From contig NZ_BBIQ01000003.1 of assembly GCF_000730565.1 (NCBI RefSeq), positions 248,001 to 312,000 on the forward strand: a stretch of DNA of 64,000 nt, written 5' to 3'. The notes under the pieces are model-generated. The model ran no database searches. It was not told the DNA's origin and saw nothing but the letters and a program-made list of their open reading frames with translations. The translations under genes and the position numbers were made by a program. Source of the stretch: Pseudomonas fulva NBRC 16637 = DSM 17717 (lineage in GTDB: Bacteria; Pseudomonadota; Gammaproteobacteria; Pseudomonadales; Pseudomonadaceae). Positions 59,742 to 64,000 of the stretch are shown here, piece by piece (positions within the stretch are counted from its first letter, which is position 1; each line of letters opens with the position of its first letter).

Positions 59742-60270
59742 CCGTCCACTGCAACTGACCCTCAACGGTCAACCGGTCGGCCCGGTCCAGGTCCCTGACG
59801 ACCTGGCGATGATCGACTACCTGCACGAGCACCAGAACCTCACCGGCTCGCGCCTTGGCTGCGGGCAGGGCATCTGCCACGCCTGCGTGGTGATCGTCGA
59901 CAACCCCGACGGCACCAGCGAAGAAGTGCGCACCTGCATCACCGGCGCCCATTACTTCGAAGGCAAGAAGGTCCGTACCATCGAAGGCCACGCCCAGCAG
60001 GACGAGGCTGGCAACCTTACGTTGAACCCGATCCAACAGAAGTTCGTCGACCTGTTCGCGTTCCAGTGCAGCTACTGCGCACCAGGCTTCGTCAACGCCG
60101 CCACAGTCCTGGTGGAAACCGCACAGCGCCAGCCGCTGAAAAAGAGCGAGGTGCAAGCACGTATCGAAGCCAGCCTTGGTCACCACATCTGCCGTTGCAC
60201 CGGCTATGTGCGCTACTACCAGGCCACGCGCACGGTGCTCGATGACCTCGGCCTGGTAAAGGAGGGTTGA
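59734..60270 (+). CDS. 2Fe-2S subunit of the molybdoenzyme
   Basis: A 178-residue electron-transfer subunit with two 2Fe-2S clusters: C43, C48, C51 and C68 in the ferredoxin half, and C112, C115, C153 and C155 in the helical half. ATG 59734 has GGAGG upstream and overlaps the end of the large-subunit gene by 8 bp. There is no signal peptide, so it is probably exported by hitch-hiking on the Tat signal of the large subunit, as in related enzymes; that is inference. It corresponds to IorA-type small subunits. Confidence 0.93.
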   Translation: MANRPLQLTLNGQPVGPVQVPDDLAMIDYLHEHQNLTGSRLGCGQGICHACVVIVDNPDGTSEEVRTCITGAHYFEGKKVRTIEGHAQQDEAGNLTLNPIQQKFVDLFAFQCSYCAPGFVNAATVLVETAQRQPLKKSEVQARIEASLGHHICRCTGYVRYYQATRTVLDDLGLVKEG

Positions 60271-60272
60271 GC

Positions 60273-61484
60273 ATGGGCTTTTTCCGTAGCGCCCTGGCGC
60301 TAGCGTTTGGCCTTGCCGCAACGTGCTCGGCGCTGGCCAGTGATGACGGCCAGATCAAGCGCGGCCAGTACCTGGCCCGTGCTGCCGACTGCATGGCGTG
60401 CCACACGGCCGAGGGCGGAGCGCCGTTCGCCGGTGGCCTGCCGATCCATTCGCCGTTTGGCACCATCTACGGCACCAACATCACGCCCGACAAGCAGTAC
60501 GGCATCGGCAACTACAACGCCGACGAGTTCTTCGCGGCCGTCACCCAAGGCAAGCGCAAGGACGGCGCCAACCTGTATCCGGCCATGCCCTATACCTCGT
60601 ATCACCTGATGCGGCGTGAAGACTCGGATGCGATCTTCGCCTACCTCAAGACCATCGCCCCGGTCCATCGCCCGGCACCCCAGACGGCCCTGCGTTTTCC
60701 GTTCAACGTGCGCCTTGGCCTGAGCGGCTGGAACATGCTGTACGGCAAGAGCGTGCAGGCCCAGCCTGTCGAAGGCAGCAGCCCTGCCTGGCAGCGTGGC
60801 CAGTACCTGGTCGAGGTCATGGGGCACTGCGGCGAGTGCCACACCCCGCGCAACTCGGTCGGCGCCTTGCAGCAGGACCTGCGTCTGAGCGGTGGGCTGC
60901 TCAACGGATACCTGGCCCCGAGCCTGCTGGCCACCGACCTGGCCGAGCGCGGCTGGTCGCAACCGGATCTGACCGCGTTCCTCAAGCACGGGATCAGCGC
61001 CCAGGGCAGTATGTTCAACGAAATGTTTCCGGTGGTGCACCTGAGCACTCAGCACCTGGAAGACGCCGACCTTGCCGCCATGGCCACTTACCTGCTCGGC
61101 GACAACCCGCCGGTGGCCAAGGCGATCGCGCCCGTGCCGCTGGCGCAGATGAGCGAAAGTGCCCAGCGCGGTCGCCAGCAATACCTGAACGTATGCGCCG
61201 GTTGCCACGGCGTGGAGGGGCAGGGCAAGCCGCACATCGCCGTGGCGATGCAAGGCAATACGGTGCTGCGCCAGGCCGATTCGCGCAACCTGGCCAAGGT
61301 GATACTCGACGGGATCCGCGAGCAGCAGTTCACCGGCTTTGAGCGCATGCAGCCGATGCCAGGGTTCGCTGATAAGCTCGATGAACGCCAGGTGACCGAC
61401 ATGGTCAACTACCTGCGTCAGGCATGGGGCGGGCTGCCCGGTGATTTCAGTGAACAACAGCTGGCCGAGCTGAAAGCGGAGTAA
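60273..61484 (+). CDS. Tri-haem cytochrome c subunit of the molybdoenzyme
   Basis: A 403-residue periplasmic cytochrome c, AdhB-like. The start is ATG 60273 with GGAGG 7 nt upstream; a TTG two codons earlier is not needed. The signal peptide MGFFRSALALAFGLAATCSALA is followed by three haem sites CMACH, CGECH and CAGCH, each with later Met ligand candidates (for example MPGFADKL). It should take electrons from the 2Fe-2S clusters and pass them to the respiratory chain. It begins 2 bp after the 2Fe-2S gene stop. Confidence 0.94.
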   Translation: MGFFRSALALAFGLAATCSALASDDGQIKRGQYLARAADCMACHTAEGGAPFAGGLPIHSPFGTIYGTNITPDKQYGIGNYNADEFFAAVTQGKRKDGANLYPAMPYTSYHLMRREDSDAIFAYLKTIAPVHRPAPQTALRFPFNVRLGLSGWNMLYGKSVQAQPVEGSSPAWQRGQYLVEVMGHCGECHTPRNSVGALQQDLRLSGGLLNGYLAPSLLATDLAERGWSQPDLTAFLKHGISAQGSMFNEMFPVVHLSTQHLEDADLAAMATYLLGDNPPVAKAIAPVPLAQMSESAQRGRQQYLNVCAGCHGVEGQGKPHIAVAMQGNTVLRQADSRNLAKVILDGIREQQFTGFERMQPMPGFADKLDERQVTDMVNYLRQAWGGLPGDFSEQQLAELKAE

Positions 61485-61487
61485 AGC

Positions 61488-62459
61488 GTGCAGCATCTCG
61501 ATCTACAGGTGATTCGCCAGGCGTTGCAGTGGTCTAGCACAGGTCAAGCGGTGTGGTTGTGCACCGTGCTCGCCACTTACGGCTCGGCGCCCCGCGCGCC
61601 GGGCTCGTTGCTGGCAGTCAACGACAAGGGCCAGTGGCTGGGGTCGTTGTCCGGCGGTTGCGTCGAAGACGATTTTCTTGAACGCGTGGCCCTGGGCGAG
61701 TTCGTGCAACCGGCGGCCATCGTGCGCTACGGCGATGGCAGCGACCCGCGCTCGCGGGTCAGCTTGCCCTGTGGCGGCGTGCTGGACGTGCTGGTGGAAC
61801 GCCTGCCGTCCACGTGCGAGGTGCAAGACCACCTGCGCCAGCTGGAAAGCGCGTTGCAGGGTCAGCGGCGGGTACTGCGCCAGGTCAAGGTGCCCAGCGG
61901 CATCCAGGGTCTGACAGACGCAGCCGGTCAAGGGCCGCGCGTGCACCGCGACGGTGACTGCGTGCATCTGCGCGTGGGTGCCGCCCAGCGGCTGCTGCTG
62001 GCGGGGTATTCCAGTGTTGCCCAGTACTGCGCCGAATTCGCCAAGGCCATGGGGTTCGAAGTGGTCCTGTGCGAGCCACGTGAGGAGGTGCTCGAAGGGG
62101 TGCAGATCGACGGTATCGAGGTACGCCGCGAGCTGCCCTCGGAATTCATCTTCAATGGCGGTTGTCATGCCGACACCGCCGTGGTGGCGCTCACCCACGA
62201 TCCCAAGATCGACGATCTGGCCATGCTCGAAGCTGTGCGTACCGAGGCGTTCTATATCGGCGTGATGGGTTCGCGCGCCACCTCCGATAAACGCCGCGAG
62301 CGGCTGCACCGCATCGGCGGCCTGGATACCGATGCGCTGGATCGCATCCATGCGCCCATCGGCCTCAACCTGGGCAGCAAGACGCCGGCCGAGATCGCAT
62401 TGGCGGTGTTGGCAGATGTACTGCGGGTGCGCAACGGGCTTGACCGGGCCGCCTTGTGA
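61488..62459 (+). CDS. XdhC/CoxI-family molybdoenzyme accessory protein
   Basis: A 323-residue XdhC-family protein, GTG start at 61488, 3 bp after the cytochrome stop. N-terminal motifs ATYGSAPRAPGSLLAV and GSLSGGCVEDDFLERV and the middle LPCGGVLDVLVERL are of the XdhC-CoxI domain. The C-terminal Rossmann half has LLLAGYSSVAQYCAEFAKAMGF with the usual GxG loop replaced by GYSS. Like XdhC it should load modified molybdenum cofactor, here on the neighbouring exported enzyme. It is the second XdhC paralogue in the window and is not close to the one at 557-1402. Confidence 0.92.
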   Translation: MQHLDLQVIRQALQWSSTGQAVWLCTVLATYGSAPRAPGSLLAVNDKGQWLGSLSGGCVEDDFLERVALGEFVQPAAIVRYGDGSDPRSRVSLPCGGVLDVLVERLPSTCEVQDHLRQLESALQGQRRVLRQVKVPSGIQGLTDAAGQGPRVHRDGDCVHLRVGAAQRLLLAGYSSVAQYCAEFAKAMGFEVVLCEPREEVLEGVQIDGIEVRRELPSEFIFNGGCHADTAVVALTHDPKIDDLAMLEAVRTEAFYIGVMGSRATSDKRRERLHRIGGLDTDALDRIHAPIGLNLGSKTPAEIALAVLADVLRVRNGLDRAAL

Positions 62460-63031
62460 AGGTGGCGGCGCTGGTCCTGGCCGCTGGGCGCAGCAGGCGC
62501 TTCGGTGCCGACAAGCGCCGGGCCCTGCTGCCCGACGGGCGCAGCCTGTTGGCCCAATGTGTACAACGGGCCGAGGCGGTGTTCGAGGATGTGCGTGTCG
62601 TGGTACGCGAGGACGAGGGTCGCGAGGACTTCGACCTGGGCACCGCCTGTGGCTGGGTCGTCAGTGCCCAGGCAGCTTCGGGCATGGGGCACAGCCTGGC
62701 AGCAGGCGTTGCCGCCCTGGCTGACAGCGATGCGCAGGCGGTGGCTATCTTGCTGGGGGACATGCCGTGGATAGAGGCCGCGACCCTCAGGCACCTGGCC
62801 GAGATCGCCCAGGCTTCGACCATCGTGCTGCCGCGTCATGCTGGGCAGCAGGGGCATCCGGTGATCTTCGGGCGCGCGTTCTGGCCGGCGCTGTTGGGGC
62901 TGACCGGTGACGAAGGCGCCAGAGCGGTGGTGCATGCCAACCGTGCCTCCTGCACGGTGATCGAAGTGTCGGATGCGGGGGTGTTGATGGATGTGGACAC
63001 GCCCGAGGCGCTGGGCGTTTTAGGGCGTTGA
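62456..63031 (+). CDS. MocA-like molybdenum cofactor nucleotidyltransferase
   Basis: A 191-residue MobA/MocA-type nucleotidyltransferase with the N-terminal motif LVLAAGRSRRFGADKRRALL and ILLGDMPWI for metal and nucleotide binding. MocA adds CMP to molybdopterin to make the MCD cofactor used by xanthine-dehydrogenase-family enzymes. The GTG start overlaps the XdhC-like stop (GTGA), so it is translated with that gene. A CMP rather than GMP cofactor is expected from its neighbours, but this is not decidable from motifs alone. Confidence 0.88.
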   Translation: MKVAALVLAAGRSRRFGADKRRALLPDGRSLLAQCVQRAEAVFEDVRVVVREDEGREDFDLGTACGWVVSAQAASGMGHSLAAGVAALADSDAQAVAILLGDMPWIEAATLRHLAEIAQASTIVLPRHAGQQGHPVIFGRAFWPALLGLTGDEGARAVVHANRASCTVIEVSDAGVLMDVDTPEALGVLGR

Positions 63032-63146
63032 GCAGGGCGGGGCACGTGGTGCTGCGCTGTATCTGGAAGATAGCGATCTCTATAAAAGGGCCTGGCTGGA
63101 TCAGTCAGGGGGCGCTGTTTTGAGGTTTCAGCTTCGCAGCTAATAG

Positions 63147-63197
63147 TGCCGGGGCCGCTGCGCGGCCCATCGCGGCACAAGGGCCGCTCCCACACGG
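63147..63197. repeat. REP element
   Basis: Starts TGCCGGGGCCGCTGCGCGGC and ends GGGCCGCTCCCACACGG, the standard P. putida-type REP with GCGGCC/GGGCCGC arms. Confidence 0.85.
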
Positions 63198-63257
63198 GAA
63201 GCCGATAGACTCCAGATGTGGTGCATGACAGTTGACCCCCAAAGTTAAGCACCGCAT

Positions 63258-63282
63258 GGTCCGGCGCTCCGGCAAGACCGCT
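63258..63282. repeat. REP fragment
   Basis: GGTCCGGCGCTCCGGCAAGA followed by CCGCT repeats the right part of the REP at 39173-39217, without the left arm. Confidence 0.55.
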
Positions 63283-63412
63283 CGTTGACTGTCAGACAAT
63301 CCGCACGTTTCGCCGCCCAATCCTTCTCCCCAAACCCTGTGCCTGCGTCCATAATTCCCCCTTAATCCATTCACGCTGCAATGTCGGCCACACCATTGCG
63401 GGAGCCCCACCC

Positions 63413-64000
63413 ATGCACGTTCTGCTTTGCGAGGACGACGACCTCATCGCTGCTGGCATCTGTGCAGGCCTTGCCGCACAGGGCTTGACCGTCGACCGGG
63501 TGGGCAATGCCGCCGCCGCCCGGGCCATGCTCCAGGCGGCGCAGTTCGACGTGATGATCCTCGACCTTGGCCTGCCCGACGAGGACGGCCTGAAGCTGCT
63601 GCGCCGCCTGCGTCAGCAAGGTGAGACGTTGCCAGTGCTGGTGCTCACCGCCCGTGATGCGGTCACTGATCGCGTCGACGGCCTGCAGGCCGGGGCCGAC
63701 GACTATCTGCTCAAGCCGTTCGACCTGCGCGAGCTGGCCGCGCGCCTGCACACCCTGCTGCGCCGAGTCGCCGGCCGTGCGGTGAACGTGATCGAGCATG
63801 GCCCGCTGCGTTACGACCCCAGCAGCTGCGAGGCTACGCTTGCCGGCAAACCCGTGGACCTGTCTCGTCGTGAGCAAGCCTTGCTCCAGGCCCTGTTGCA
63901 GAACGCCGGGCGCGTGCTGTCCAGCGAGCAATTAAAGGACTGCGTGTACGGGTTCAACGACGAAGTGGAAAGCAATGCGCTGAACGTGCATATCCATCAC
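63413..64000 (+). CDS. OmpR-family response regulator, 3' end cut by window
   Basis: The visible 196 codons start at ATG 63413 (MHVLLCEDDDLIAAGI). The receiver domain shows the acidic pair in CEDDD, the phosphorylated Asp in DVMILDLGLPDEDG, the conserved Thr in VLTARDAV and Lys in LLKPFDLRE. The OmpR/PhoB winged-helix output domain follows (LRYDPSSCEATLAGKPVDLSR onward). The closest named groups are QseB/PmrA/TctD-type regulators. A sensor kinase is expected beyond the window. No signal can be inferred. Confidence 0.93.
   Translation, partial: MHVLLCEDDDLIAAGICAGLAAQGLTVDRVGNAAAARAMLQAAQFDVMILDLGLPDEDGLKLLRRLRQQGETLPVLVLTARDAVTDRVDGLQAGADDYLLKPFDLRELAARLHTLLRRVAGRAVNVIEHGPLRYDPSSCEATLAGKPVDLSRREQALLQALLQNAGRVLSSEQLKDCVYGFNDEVESNALNVHIHH

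Larger units (their letters stand above)
63032..63412. other. Gap before the response regulator: REP elements, no gene
   Basis: 381 bp without a credible gene. It contains one full REP element and a REP fragment, listed separately. The last 60 bp should hold the response-regulator promoter (CTTAATCC at 63360-63367 is an isolated motif that I cannot assign). Confidence 0.7.

Overview
The window is GC-rich, densely coded chromosome from a fluorescent Pseudomonas, most likely the P. putida group (P. putida / P. entomophila / P. mosselii-like). Reasons: a PvdL-type pyoverdine chromophore synthetase beside a PvdS-like sigma factor, two tandem cbb3 oxidase operons beside ANR, and P. putida-style REP elements at convergent gene ends. 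The gene order matches what I remember of the P. putida KT2440 chromosome, but I could not check this. I see no tRNA, rRNA operon, CRISPR array, prophage or intact insertion sequence. One MITE-like palindromic element and several REP elements are present.

Left part (1-13.4 kb). A minus-strand purine catabolism operon, xdhA-xdhB-xdhC-guaD (guaD cut by the window start), is divergent from a GntR/FCD regulator. Next on the plus strand come smc, zipA and ligA (chromosome organisation, division, DNA ligation). The 4.5S SRP RNA gene follows at about 13.6 kb.

Middle-left (13.8-21 kb). This part holds a DUF2846-type lipoprotein with a Fur-like site, a MerR regulator divergent from a DUF2938 membrane protein, a periplasmic solute-binding-like protein, then dnaX-ybaB, recR and apt, and the oxygen sensor ANR.

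Respiration block (20.2-35.3 kb), all minus strand: ccoN1O1Q1P1, ccoN2O2Q2P2, ccoG-H-I-S, a SafE-like membrane protein, hemN and anr. Both oxidases share one maturation set (CcoG, CcoH, copper ATPase CcoI, CcoS). ANR-type TTGAT-N4-ATCAA sites lie upstream of ccoN1 and hemN. The region upstream of ccoN2 instead holds an AT-rich dyad and a separate palindrome.

Middle-right (35.3-39.1 kb): an alpha/beta hydrolase, the nucleoside phosphorylase PpnP, a DEDDh exonuclease, a second periplasmic solute-binding-like protein, and an AlcB/IucB-type acyltransferase. The acyltransferase is preceded by a perfect iron-starvation (TAAAT-N16-CGT) promoter.

Pyoverdine block (39.2-53.1 kb): a PvdS-like extracytoplasmic sigma factor with a Fur box, divergent from the 13-kb pvdL gene (acyl-ligase, then Glu-, D-Tyr- and Dab-type modules).

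Right part (53.3-64 kb): a minus-strand disulfide operon (dsbD, an Lgt-like/TlpA fusion, and a DsbG/DsbC-like protein). It is followed by a plus-strand molybdoenzyme module: Tat-exported molybdopterin subunit, 2Fe-2S subunit, tri-haem cytochrome c, a second XdhC-family protein and a MocA-like nucleotidyltransferase. An OmpR-family response regulator is cut by the window end.
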